Shown piece by piece: positions 13,808-26,000 of a DNA stretch of 64,000 nt; within the stretch, counting starts at the first letter, position 1; the number at the start of each line of letters is the position of its first letter. This stretch comes from Calliopsis andreniformis. Lineage: Eukaryota > Arthropoda > Insecta > Hymenoptera > Andrenidae. The stretch covers positions 13,782,001 to 13,846,000 of the forward strand of contig NW_027480422.1 of assembly GCF_051401765.1 (NCBI RefSeq). Direction: 5' to 3'. A program made the position numbers and the translations under genes. The notes under the pieces were generated by a model that ran no database searches, was not told the DNA's origin, and saw nothing but the letters and a program-made list of their open reading frames with translations.

Positions 13808-14572
13808 TTGCTCCACCACATCGAATAGCTGCGGCCTTAGAAGTCAACGCCAGAAGCATAAAATACAATATAAATACAACAGTATTTCAATCGTATAACA
13901 GGAATAATTGCTAACAGTGTGAAAGATATGGTCATTTCTACGTTCCGAGCAACCTAGGTTTCGCTCTATGGCGTAGCTCCACCACATCGAATAGTTAGGG
14001 CCTTAGAAGCCAATGCCAGAAGCATAAAATACAATATAAATACTACAGTTTTTCCACTGTATAATATGAATAATTGCAAACAGTGTGGAAGTAATGGTCA
14101 TTGTTACGTACCGCGCAACCTAGGTTTCACTCTAGGGCGTTGCTCCACCAGATCCAATAGTCAGGGCCTAAGAAGTCAACGCCAGGAGCACCAAATACAA
14201 AATAAATACAACAGTTATTCCATTGTATAAAACGAATAATTGCATCCAGTCTGCAAGTAATGGTTATTTCTACGATCTGGGCAACCTAGGCATCACGCTA
14301 GGGCGTTGTTCCACCAGATCGAATTGTTAGGGCCTAAGAAGTCAACGCCGGATGCACCAAATACAAAATAAATACAACAGTTTTTCCATCGTATAAAACG
14401 AATAATTGCAACCAGTGTGAAAGTAATGGTCATTTCTACGTTCCGGGCAACCTAGGCTTCACTCTAGGCCGTTGCTACACCACATCGTCTAGCTACGGCC
14501 TTAGAAGTCAACGCCCGAAGCATAAAATACAATAAAAGTACAACAGTTTTTCCAACGTATAACAGGAATGAT

Positions 14573-14640
14573 TGCAACCAGAGTGAAAGTGATGGTCATC
14601 GGTCCGGGCGACCTAGGCTTCACTCTCGGGTGTTGGTCCA
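14573..14640 (+). repeat. Monomer with short deletion at the GC/AT boundary (founder-like copy)
   Basis: Where other monomers read GGTCATTTCTACGTTCCGGG, this one reads GGTCATCGGTCCGGGCGACC. It is about 5 bp shorter and continues as GGTGTTGGTCCACC. The same lesion, with CATAGG for CATCGG, is found at about 22,217 and 26,527. The shared break makes descent from one mutant monomer likely. Confidence 0.75.
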
Positions 14641-15599
14641 CCAGACCGAATAGTTAGGGCCTAAGAAGTCAACGCCAGAAGCATAAAATACAATATAAAT
14701 ACAAGAGTTTTTCCATCGTATACAATGAATGATTGCAAACATTGTGAAAGTAACGGTCATTTCTACGTTCCGGGCAACCTGGGCTTCACTCTAGGGCGTT
14801 GCCCCACCAGATCGAATAGCTAGGCCCTTAGAAGTCAACGCGTGAAGCATAAAATACAAAATAAATAGAACAGTTTTTCCATCGTATATAATGTATATTT
14901 GCAAACAGTGTGAAAGTAAAGGTCATTTCTAGGTTCCGGGCAACCTAGGCTTAGCTGTAGGGCGTTGCTCCACCAGATCGCATAGCTAGGGACTTAAAAC
15001 TTAACGCCAGAAGCATAAAATACAATAAAAATGCAACAGTTTTTCTATAGTATAACAGGAATAATTGCAACCAGTGTGAAAGTACAGGTCATTTCTACGT
15101 TCCGGGCAACCTAGGCTTCGCTCTAGGGCCTTGCTCCACCAGATTGAATAGCTAGGGACTTAGAAGTCAACCCCACAAGCATAATATACAATAAAAATGC
15201 AACAGTTTTTCCATCGTATAACAGCAATAATTGCAACCAGTGTGAAAGTAATGGTCATTTCTACGTTCCGGGTAACCTAGGTTTCACTCTTGGGCGTTGC
15301 TCCACCACATCGAATAGCTACGGCCTTAGAAGTCAATTCCAGAAGCATAAAATACAATATAAGTACAACAGCTTTTCCATCGTATAAAATGAATGATTGC
15401 AAATAGTGTGAAAGTTATGGTCATTTCTACGTTCCGGGCAACCTAGGCTTAACTCCAGGGCGTTGCTCTACCAGATGGAATAGTTAGGACTTTGAATACA
15501 ACGCCAGAAGCATAAAATACAATAAAAATGCAACAGTTTTTCCATCGTATAACAGGAATAATTGCAACTAGTGTGAAAGTGATGTTCATTTCTACGTTC

Positions 15600-16624
15600 C
15601 GGGCAACCTAGGTTTCGCTGTAGGGCGTTGCTACACCAGATCGAATGGCTAGCGACTTAGAAGTCAACGCCAGAAGCATAAAACACAATAAAAATACAAC
15701 AGTTTTTCCATCGTATAAAAGGAATAATTGCAACCAGTGTGAAAGTTATGGTCATTTCTACGTTCCGGGCAACCAAGGCTTAACTCCAGGGCGTTGCTCC
15801 ACCAGATCGAATAGTTAGGGACTATGAATACAAAACCAGAAGCATAAAATACAATAAAAATGCAACAGTTTTTCCATCGTATAAAAAGAATAATTGCAAC
15901 CAGTGTGAAAGTAAAGGTCATTTCTACGTTCCGGGCAACATAGGCTTAACTGTAGGGCGTTGCTCCTCCAGATCGCAAAGTTCGGTACTCAGAATTTACG
16001 CCAGAAGCATAAAATACAATAAAAATGCAACAGTTTTTCCATCGTATAACAGGAATAATTGCAACCAGCGTGAAAGTACAGGTGATTTCTACGTTCCGGG
16101 CAACCTAGGTTTCGCTGTAGGGCGTTGCTACACCAGATCGAATGGCTAGCGACTTAGAAGTCAACGCCAGAAGCATAAAACACAATAAAAATACAACAGT
16201 TTTTCCATCGTATAAAAGGAATAATTGCAACCAGTGTGAAAGTTATGGTCATTTCTACGTTCCGGGCAACCAAGGCTTAACTCCAGGGCGTTGCTCCACC
16301 AGATCGAATAGTTAGGGACTATGAATACAAAACCAGAAGCATAAAATACAATAAAAATGCAACAGTTTTTCCATCGTATAAAAAGAATAATTGCAACCAG
16401 TGTGAAAGTAAAGGTCATTTCTACGTTCCGGGCAACATAGGCTTAACTGTAGGGCGTTGCTCCTCCAGATCGCAAAGTTCGGTACTCAGAATTTACGCCA
16501 GAAGCATAAAATACAATAAAAATGCAACAGTTTTTCCATCGTATAACAGGAATAATTGCAACCAGCGTGAAAGTACAGGTGATTTCTACGTTCCGGGCAA
16601 CCTAGGTTTCGCTGTAGGGCGTTG
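15600..16624 (+). repeat. 3-monomer tandem duplication (497 bp unit)
   Basis: About 15,600-16,117 and 16,097-16,614 appear identical at an offset of 497 bp, that is three monomers with a shared 1-bp deletion (AATTTACGCC for AATTCAACGCC). The unit begins with GCGTTGCTACACCAGATCG. The second copy exits into GTTGCTCCACCAGATCC. The unbroken identity suggests a very recent duplication. Confidence 0.88.
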
Positions 16625-17129
16625 CTCCACCAGATCCAATAACTAGCGACTTAGAAGTCAACGCCAGAAGCATAAAATACAATAAAAATACAACAGTTTT
16701 TCCATCGTATAAAAGGAATAATTGCAACCAGTGTGAAAGTTATGGTCATTTCTACGTTCCGGGCAACCTAGGCTTCACTCTAGGGCGGTGCTCCACCAGA
16801 TCGAATAGTTAGGGCGTAAGAAGTCAACGCCAGAAGCATAAAATACAATATAAATACTACAGCTTTTCCATCATATATGATGTATATTTGCAAACAGTGT
16901 GAAGGTAAAGGTCATTTCTACGTTCCGGGCAACCCAGGCTTCACTCTAGGGCGTTCCTCCACCAGATCGAATAGTTAGGGCCTTAGAAGTCCACGCCAGA
17001 AGCATAAAATACAACATAAGTATAGCAGTTCTGCCATCGTATAAAATGTATAATTGCAAGCAGTGTGAAAGTAAAGGTCACTCCTACGTTCCGGGCAACC
17101 TAGGCTTCACTCTAGGGCTTTGTTCCACC

Positions 17130-18520
17130 AGATCGAATAGTTAGGGCCTCAGAAGTCAACGCCAGAAGCATAAAATACAATAAAAATACAACAGTTTTTA
17201 TATCGTATAAAAGGAATAATTGCAAACAGTGTGAAATAAAGGTCATTTCTACGTTCCGGGCAAACCCAGGCTTAACTGTAGGGCGTTCCTCCAACAGATC
17301 GCATAGCTAGGGACTTAGGATTTAACGCCAGAAGCATAAAATACAATAAAGATGCAACAGTTTTTCCATCGTATAACAGGAATAATTGCAACCAGTGTGA
17401 AGGTAATGGTCTATTCCACGTTCCGGGCAACCTAGGCTTCACTACAGGGCGGTGCTCCACCAGACCAAATAATTAGGGCATAAGAAGTCAACGCCACAAG
17501 CATAAAATACAATATAAATACAACTGCTTTTCCATGATATATAATGTATATTTGGAAACATTGTGAAAGTAACGGTCATTTCTACGTTCCGGCAACCTAG
17601 GCTTTACTCTACGGCGTTGCTCCACCAGATCGAATAGCTAGGGACTTAGAATTCAACGCCAGAAACATAAAATACAACATAAGTACAACAGTTTTTCCAT
17701 CGTATAACAGGAATGATTGCAACCAGTGAGAAAGTACAGGTCATTTCTACGTTCCGGGCAACCTAGGCTTCGCTTAAGGGCGTTGCTCCACCAGATCGAA
17801 TAGCTAGGGACTTAGTAGTCAACGCCAGGAGCATAAAATACAATAAAAATGCAACAGTTTTTCCATCGTATATAATGTATATTAGAAAACAGTGTGAAGG
17901 TAAAGGTCATTTCTACGTTACGGGCAACCTAGACTTCACTCTAGGTCGTTGCTCCACCAAATCGAATAGCTAGGGCCTTAGAAGTCATAGCCCGAAGCAT
18001 AAAATACAAAATTAATACAACAGTTATTCCATCGTATAACAGGTATAATTACAACCAGGGTGAAAGTAATGGGCATTTCTACGTTCCGAGCAACCTAGGC
18101 TTCACTCTAGGGCCTTGCTCCACCAGGTCGAGTAGTTAGGGCCTTTGAAACCAACTCCAGACGCATAAAATACAATAAAAATACAACAGTTTTTCCATCG
18201 TATAAAAAGATTAATTGCAACCAGTGCGAAAGTAATGGTCATTTCTACGTTCCGGGCAACCTAGGGTTCACTCTAGGGCGCTCTTCCACCAGATCTAATA
18301 GTTAGGGCCTAAGAAGTCAACGCTAGAAACATAAAATCCAATATAAATACAACAGCTTTACCATCGTATATAATGTATATCTGCAAACAGTGTGAAGGTA
18401 TAGGTCATTTCTACGTTCCGGGCAACCTAGGCTTAACTATAGGGCGTTGTTCCACCAGATCGAATAGTTAGGGCCTTAGAAGTCAACGCCCGAAGCATGA
18501 AATACAAAATAAATAGAACA
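17130..18520 (+). repeat. Domain B higher-order unit, copy B1
   Basis: Contains the ordered markers TTAGGGCCTCAG (17,141), GTGTGAAATAAAGGTC with a 2-bp deletion, GGTCTATTCC (17,408), GATATATAATGTATATTTGG, TTCCGGCAACCTAGG with a 2-bp deletion, GCTTCGCTTAAGGGCG and ACTCCAGACGCATAAAATAC. It matches 19,950 onward at 2,820 bp up to about 18,113 and at 2,654 bp after about 18,270. Copy B2 therefore lacks exactly one 166-bp monomer. Confidence 0.82.
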
Positions 18521-19789
18521 GTTTTTCCACCGTATAACAGGAATAACTGCAACCAGTGTAAAAGTACTGGTCATTTCTATGTTCCCGGTAACCTAGGCTT
18601 CGCTCTAGGGCCTTGCTCCACCAGCTCGAATAGCTAGGGACTTAGAAGTCAACGCCAGAAGCATAAAATACAATAAAAATGCGACAGTTTTTCCACCGTA
18701 TAACAGGAATAACTGCAACCAGTGTAAAAGTACAGGTCATTTCTACGTTCCGGGCAACCTAGGCTTCACTCTAGGGCGGTGCTCCACCAGATCGAATAGT
18801 TAGGGCCTAAGAAGTTTACACCAGAAGCATAAAATACAATATAAATACTACAGCTTTTCCATCGTATATGATGTATATTTGCAAACAGTGTGAAAGTAAA
18901 GGTCATTTCTACGTTCCGGGCAACATAGGCTTAACTGTAGGGCGTTGCTCCTCCAGATCGCATAGTTCGGTACTTAGAATTTACGCCAGAAGCATAAAAT
19001 ACAATAAAAATGCAACAGTTTTTCCATCGTATAACAGGAATAATTGCAACCAGCGTGAAAGTACAGGTGATTTCTACGTTCCGGGCAACCTAGGTTTCGC
19101 TGTAGGGCGTTGCTCCACCAGATCCAATAACTAGCGACTTAGAAGTCAACGCCAGAAGCATAAAATACAATAAAAATACAACAGTTTTTCCATCGTATAA
19201 AAGGAATAATTGCAACCAGTGTGAAAGTTATGGTCATTTCTACGTTCCGGGCAACCTAGGCTTCACTCTAGGGCGGTGCTCCACCAGATCGAATAGTTAG
19301 GGCGTAAGAAGTCAACGCCAGAAGCATAAAATACAATATAAATACTACAGCTTTTCCATCATATATGATGTATATTTGCAAACAGTGTGAAAGTAAAGGT
19401 CATTTCTACGTTCCGGGCAACATAGTCTTAACTGTAGGGCGTTGCTCCTCCAGATCGCATAGTTCAGTACTTAGGATTTAACGCCAGAAGCATAAAATAC
19501 AATAAAAATGCAGCAGTTTTTCCATCGTATAACAGGAATAATTGCTACCAGTGTGAAAGTACAGGTCATTTCTACGTTCCGGGCAACCTAGGCTTCACTC
19601 TAGGGCGTTCCTCCACCAGATCGAATAGTTAGGGCCTTAGAAGTCCACGCCAGAAGCATAAAATACAACATAAGTATAGCAGTTCTGCCATCGTATAAAA
19701 TGTATAATTGCAAGCAGTGTGAAAGTAAAGGTCACTCCTACGTTCCGGGCAACCTAGGCTTCACTCTAGGGCTTTGTTCCACCAGATCG

Positions 19790-21180
19790 AATAGTTAGGG
19801 CCTAAGAAGTCAGCGCCAGAAGCATAAAATACAATATAAATACAATAGCTTTTCCATCGTATATAATGTATATTTGCAAACAGTGTGAAAGTAAAGGCTA
19901 TTTCTACGTACCGGGCAACCTAGGCTTAACTGTAGGGCGTTGCTCTACCAGATCGAATAGTTAGGGCCTCAGAAGTCAACGCCAGAAGCATAAAATACAA
20001 TAAAAATACAACAGTTTTTATATCGTATAAAAGGAATAATTGCAAACAGTGTGAAATAAAGGTCATTTCTACGTTCCGGGCAAACCTAGGCTTACCTGTA
20101 GGGCGTTCCTCCAACAGATCGCATAGCTAGGGACTTAGAATTTAACGCCAGAAGCATAAAATACAATAAAGATGCAACAGTTTTTCCATCGTATAACAGG
20201 AATAATTGCAACCAGTGTGAAGGTAATGGTCTATTCCACGTTCCGGGCAACCTAGGCTTCACTACAGGGCGGTGCTCCACCAGACCAAATAATTAGGGCC
20301 TAAGAAGTCAACGCCACAAGCATAAAATACAATATAAATACAACTGCTTTTCCATGATATATAATGTATATTTGGAAACATTGTGAAAGTAACGGTCATT
20401 TCTACGTTCCGGCAACCTAGGCTTTACTCTACGGCGTTGCTCCACCAGATCGAATAGCTAGGGACTTAGAATTCAACGCCAGAAACATAAAATACAACAT
20501 AAGTACAACAGTTTTTCCATCGTATAACAGGAATGATTGCAACCAGTGTGAAAGTACAGGTCATTTCTACGTTCCGGGCAACCTAGGCTTCGCTTAAGGG
20601 CGTTGCTCCACCAGATCGAATAGCTAGGGACTTAGGAGTCAACGCCAGAAGCATAAAATACAATAAAAATACAACAGTTTTTCCATCGTATATAATGTAT
20701 ATTAGAAAACAGTGTGAAGGTAAAGGTCATTTCTACGTTACGGGCAACCTAGGCTTCACTCTAGGTCGTTGCTCCACCAAATCGAATAGCTAGGGCCTTA
20801 GAAGTCATAGCCCGAAGCATAAAATACAAAATTAATACAACAGTTATTCCATCGTATAACAGGTATAATTACAACTAGGGTGAAAGTAATGGGCATTTCT
20901 ACGTTCCGAGCAACCTAGGCTTCACTCTAGGGCGTTCTTCCACCAGATCTAATAGTTAGGGCCTAAGAAGTCAACGCTAGAAGCATAAAATCCAATATAA
21001 ATACAACAGCTTTACCATCGTATATAATGTATATCTGCAAACAGTGTGAAGGTATAGGTCATTTCTACGTTCCGGGCAACCTAGGCTTAACTGTAGGGCG
21101 TTGTTCCACCAGATCGAATAGTTAGGGCCTTAGAAGTCAACGCCCGAAGCATGAAATACAAAATAAATAGAACAGTTTTT
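19790..21180 (+). repeat. Domain B higher-order unit, copy B2 (one monomer deleted)
   Basis: Same marker order as B1 and B3, but the monomer carrying CACCAGGTCGAGTAG and ACTCCAGACGC (18,121 in B1; 24,088 in B3) is absent near 20,933. Since both other copies have it, loss in B2 is the simplest reading. The small deletions in GTGTGAAATAAAGG and TTCCGGCAACC are shared by all three copies. Confidence 0.82.
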
Positions 21181-22939
21181 CCATCGTATAACAGGGATAA
21201 CTGCAACCAGTGTGAACGTAAAGGTCATTTCTACGATCCGGGCAACCTAGGCTTCACTGTAGGCCGTTGGTCCACCACATCGTATAGCTACGGCCTTAGA
21301 AGTCAACGCCAGAAGCATAAAATGCAATAAAAGTACAACAGCTTTTCCATCGTATAACAGGAAAGCTGCAACCAGTGTGAAAGTACTGGTCATTTCTATG
21401 TTCCGTGTAACCTAGGCTTCACTCTAGGGCGTTGCTCCACCAGATCGAACAGCTAGGGACTTAGAATTCAACGCCAGAAGAATAAAATACAACATAAATA
21501 TAACAGTGTTTCCATCGTATAAAATGTATAATTTCAAGCAGTGTGAAGGTAATGATCATGTCTACCTTCCGGGCAACCTAGGCTTTACTCTAGAGCATTG
21601 CTTCGCCAGATCGAATAGTTAGGTCCTAAGAAGACAACGCCAGAAGCATAAAATACAATATAAATACAACAGCGTTTCCATCGTATATAATGTATATTTG
21701 CAAACAGTGTGAAAGTAAAGGTCATTTCTACGTTCCGGGCAACCTAGGGTTCACTCTAGGGCGTTCTTCCACCTGATCTAATAGTTAGGGCCTAAGAAGT
21801 CAACGCCGGAAGCATAAAATCCAATATAAATACAACAGCTTTACCATCGTATATAATGTATATTTGCGAACAGTGTGAAGGTATAGGTCATTCCTACGTT
21901 CCGGGTAACCTAGGCTTAACTGTAGGGCGTTGCTCCACCAGATCGAATAGTTAGGGCCTTAGAAGTCGACGCCCGAAGCATGAAATACAAAATAAATAGA
22001 ACAGTTTTTCCATCGTATAACAGGGATAACTGCAACCAGTGTGAAAGTAAAGGTCATTTCTACGTTCCGGGCAACCTAGGCTTCACTGTAGGCCGTTGCT
22101 CCACCACATCGTATACCTACGGCCTTAGAAGTCAACGCCAGAAGCATATAATGCAATAAAAGTACAACAGCTTTTCCATCGTATTACAGGAATAATTGCA
22201 ACCAGAGTGAAAGTGATGGTCATAGGTCCGGGCGACCTAGGCGTCGCTCAGGGGTGTTGGTCCACCAGATCGAATAGCTAGGGCGTTAGAAGTCAACGCC
22301 AGAAGCATAAAATACAAAATAAATACAATAGTTTTTCCATCGTATAAAAGGAATAATTGCAACCAGTGTGAAAGTTATGGTCATTTCTACGTTCCCGGGC
22401 AACCTAGGCTTAACTCCAGGTCGTTGCTCCACCAGATCGCATAGCCGGGGACTTTGTATACAACACCAGAAGCATAAAATACAATAAAAATGCAACAGTT
22501 TTTCCATCGTATAACAGGAAGGCTGCAACCCGCGTGAAAGTACTGGTCATTTCTATGTTCCCGGTAACCTAGGCTTCGCTCTAGGGCCTTGCTCCACCAG
22601 ATCGAATAGCTAGTGACTTAGAAGTCAACGCCAGAAGCATAAAATACAATAAAAATGCGACAGTTTTTCCACCGTATAACAGGAATAACTGCAACCAGTG
22701 TAAAAGTACTGGTCATTTCTACGTTCCGGGCAACCCAGGCTTCACTCTAGGGCGGTGCTCCACCAGATCGAATAGTTAGGGCCTAAGAAGTCTACGCCAG
22801 AAGCATAAAATACAATATAAATACTACAGCTTTTCCATCGTATATGATGTATATTTGCAAACAGTGTGAAAGTAAAGGTCATTTCTACGTTCCGGGCAAC
22901 ATAGGCTTAACTGTAGGGCGTTGCTCCACCAGATCGAAT

Positions 22940-24400
22940 AGTTAGGGCCTAAGAAGTCAGCGCCAGAAGCATAAAATACAATATAAATACAATAGCTTTT
23001 CCATCGTATATAATGTATATTTGCAAACAGTGTGAAAGTAAAGGCTATTTCTACGTACCGGGCAACCTAGGCTTAACTGTAGGGCGTTGCTCTACCAGAT
23101 CGAATAGTTAGGGCCTCAGAAGTCAACGCCAGAAGCATAAAATACAATAAAAATAAAACAGTTTTTATATCGTATAAAAGGAATAATTGCAAACAGTGTG
23201 AAATAAAGGTCATTTCTACGTTCCGGGCAAACCTAGGCTTAACTGTAGGTCGTTCCTCCAACAGATCGCATAGCTAGGGACTTAGAATTTAACGCCAGAA
23301 GCATAAAACACAATAAAGATGCAACAGTTTTTCCATCGTATAACAGGAATAATTGCAACCAGTGTGAAGGTAATGGTCTATTCCACGTTCCGGGCAACCT
23401 AGGCTTCACTACAGGGCGGTGCTCCACCAGACCAAATAATTAGGGCCTAAGAAGTCAACGCCACAAGCATAAAATACAATATAAATACAACTGCTTTTCC
23501 ATGATATATAATGTATATTTGGAAACATTGTGAAAGTAACGGTCATTTCTACGTTCCGGCAACCTAGGCTTTACTCTACGGCGTTGCTCCACCAGATCGA
23601 ATAGCTAGGGACTTAGAATTCAACGCCAGAAACATAAAATACAACATAAGTACAACAGTTTTTCCATCGTATAACAGGAATGATTGCAACCAGTGTGAAA
23701 GTACAGGTCATTTCTACGTTCCGGGCAACCTAGGCTTCGCTTAAGGGCGTTGCTCCACCAGACCGAATAGCTAGGGACTTAGAAGTCAACGCCAGAAGCA
23801 TAAAATACAATAAAAATACAACAGTTTTTCCACCGTATATAATGTATATTAGAAAAGAGTGTGAAGGTAAAGGTCATTTCTACGTTACGGGCAACCTAGG
23901 CTTCACTCTAGGTCGTTGCTCCACCAAATCGAATAGCTAGGGCCTTAGAAGTCGTAGCCCGAAGCATAAAATACAAAATTAATACAAGAGTTATTCCATC
24001 GTATAACAGGTATAATTATAACCAGGGTGAAAGTAATGGGCATTTCTACGTTCCGAGCAACCTAGGCTTCACTCTAGGGCGTTGCTCCACCAGGTCGAGT
24101 AGTTAGGGCCTTAGAAACCAACTCCAGACGCATAAAATACAATAAAAATACAACAGTTTTTCCATCGCATAAAAAGATTAATTGCAACCAGTGTGAAAGT
24201 AATGGTCATTTCTACGTTCCGGGCAACCTAGGGTTCACTATAGGGCGTTCTTCCACCAGATCTAATAGTTAGGGCCTAAGAAGTCAACGCTAGAAGCATA
24301 AAATCCAATGTAAATAGAACAGCTTTACCATCGTATATAATGTATATCTGCAAACAGTGTGAAGGTATAGGTCATTTCTACGTTCCGGGCAACATAGGCT
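22940..24400 (+). repeat. Domain B higher-order unit, copy B3
   Basis: Matches B2 at an offset of 3,147 bp from about 22,948 (CCTAAGAAGTCAGCGCC) and retains the monomer missing from B2. Beyond 24,280 it continues in parallel with B2 through TCTGCAAACAGTGTGAAGG and GGAAAGCTGC at a longer offset (3,313 bp). This is consistent with that one-monomer loss. Confidence 0.82.
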
Positions 24401-25499
24401 TAACTGTAGGGCGTTGTTCCACCAGATCGAATAGTTAGGGCCTTAGAAGTCAACGCCCGAAGCACGAAATACAAAATAAATAGAACAGTTTTTCCATCGT
24501 ATAACAGGGATAACTGCAACCAGTGTGAAAGTAAAGGTCATTTCTACGTTCCGGGCAACCTAGGCTTCACTGTAGGCCGTTGGTCCACCACATCGTATAG
24601 CTACGGCCTTAGAAGTCAACGCCAGAAGCATAAAATGCAATAAAAGTACAACAGCTTTTCCATCGTATAACAGGAAAGCTGCAACCAGTGTGAAAGTACT
24701 GGTCATTTCTATGTTCCGTGTAACCTAGGCTTAACTCTAGGGCGTTGCTCCACCAGATCGAACAGCTAGGGACTTAGAATTCAACGCCAGAAGAATAAAA
24801 TACAACATAATTATAACAGTGTTTCCATCGTATAAAATGTATAATTTCAAGCAGTGTGAAGGTAATGATCATTTCTACCTTCCGGGCAACCTAGGCTTTA
24901 CTCTAGAGCATTGCTTCGCCAGATCGAATAGTTAGGTCCTAAGAAGACAACGCCAGAAGCATAAAATACAATATAAATACAACAGCTTTTCCATCGTATA
25001 TAATGTATATTTGCAAACAGTGTGAAAGTAAAGGTCATTTCTACGTTCCGGGCAACCTAGGGTTCACTCTAGGGCGTTCTTCCACCAGATCTAATAGTTA
25101 GGGCCTAAGAAGTCAACGCCGGAAGCATAAAATCCAATATAAATACAACAGCTTTACCATCGTATATAATGTATATTTGCGAACAGTGTGAAGGTATAGG
25201 TCATTCCTACGTTCCGGGTAACCTAGGCTTAACTGTAGGCCGTTGCTCCACCATATCGAATAGTTAGGGCCTTAGAAGTCGACGCCCGAAGCATGAAATA
25301 CAAAATAAATAGAACAGTTTTTCCATCGTATAACAGGGATAACTGCAACCAGTGTGAAAGTAAAGGTCATTTCTACGTTCCGGGCAACCTAGGCTTCGCT
25401 CTAGGGCCTTGCTCCACCAGATCGAATAGCTAGGGACTTAGAAGTCAACGCCAGCAGCATAAAATACAATAAAAATGCGACAGTCTTTCCACCGTATAA

Positions 25500-26000
25500 C
25501 AGGAATAACTGCAACCAGTGTGAAAGTACTGGTCTATTCCACGTTCCGGGCAGCCTAGGCTTCACTATAGGGCGGTGCTCCACCAGACCAAATAATTAGG
25601 GCCTAAGAAGTAAACGCCACAAGCATAAAATACAATATAAATACAACTGCTTTTCCATGATATATAATGTATATTTGGAAACATTGTGAAAGTAACTGTC
25701 ATTTCTACGTTCCGGGCAACCTAGGCTTCACTCTACGGCGTTGCTCCACCAGATCGAATAGTTAGGGACTTAGAATTCAACGCCAGAAACATAAAATACA
25801 ACATAAGTACAACAGTTTTTCCATCGTATAACAGGAATGATTGCAACCAGAGTGAAAGTACAGGTCATTTCTACGTTCCGGGCAACCTAGGCTTAACTCC
25901 AGGGCGTTGCTCCACCAGATCGAATAGTTAGGGACTTTGAGTACAACGGCAGAAGCAAAAAATACATTAAAAATGCAACAGTTTCTCCATTGTATAACAG
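25500..26000 (+). repeat. Domain B higher-order unit, partial copy B4
   Basis: Carries GGTCTATTCC (25,531) and GATATATAATGTATATTTGG (about 25,649), but joins different neighbours and has the full TTCCGGGCAACC instead of the 2-bp-deleted form found in B1-B3. It is therefore an independent, shorter copy. Confidence 0.7.

Larger units (their letters stand above)
1..14200 (+). repeat. Domain A: mosaic higher-order repeats, no genes
   Basis: About 85 monomers share a characteristic set of variants: CCATAACTATAAAATAC with CTGATAGTTATG (near 740, 3,063, 4,386, 6,212, 7,378, 10,860 and 13,683), TTAAAAATCCAACAG (near 1,088, 3,411, 5,402, 6,564, 10,050, 11,212 and 12,872) and CCTAGACTTAACAC. The order of variant monomers repeats in large overlapping blocks at offsets of 3,154, 4,648 and 2,822 bp (19, 28 and 17 monomers). 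From about 13,807 to 14,500 the pattern grades into domain B. The right boundary is soft. Confidence 0.75.
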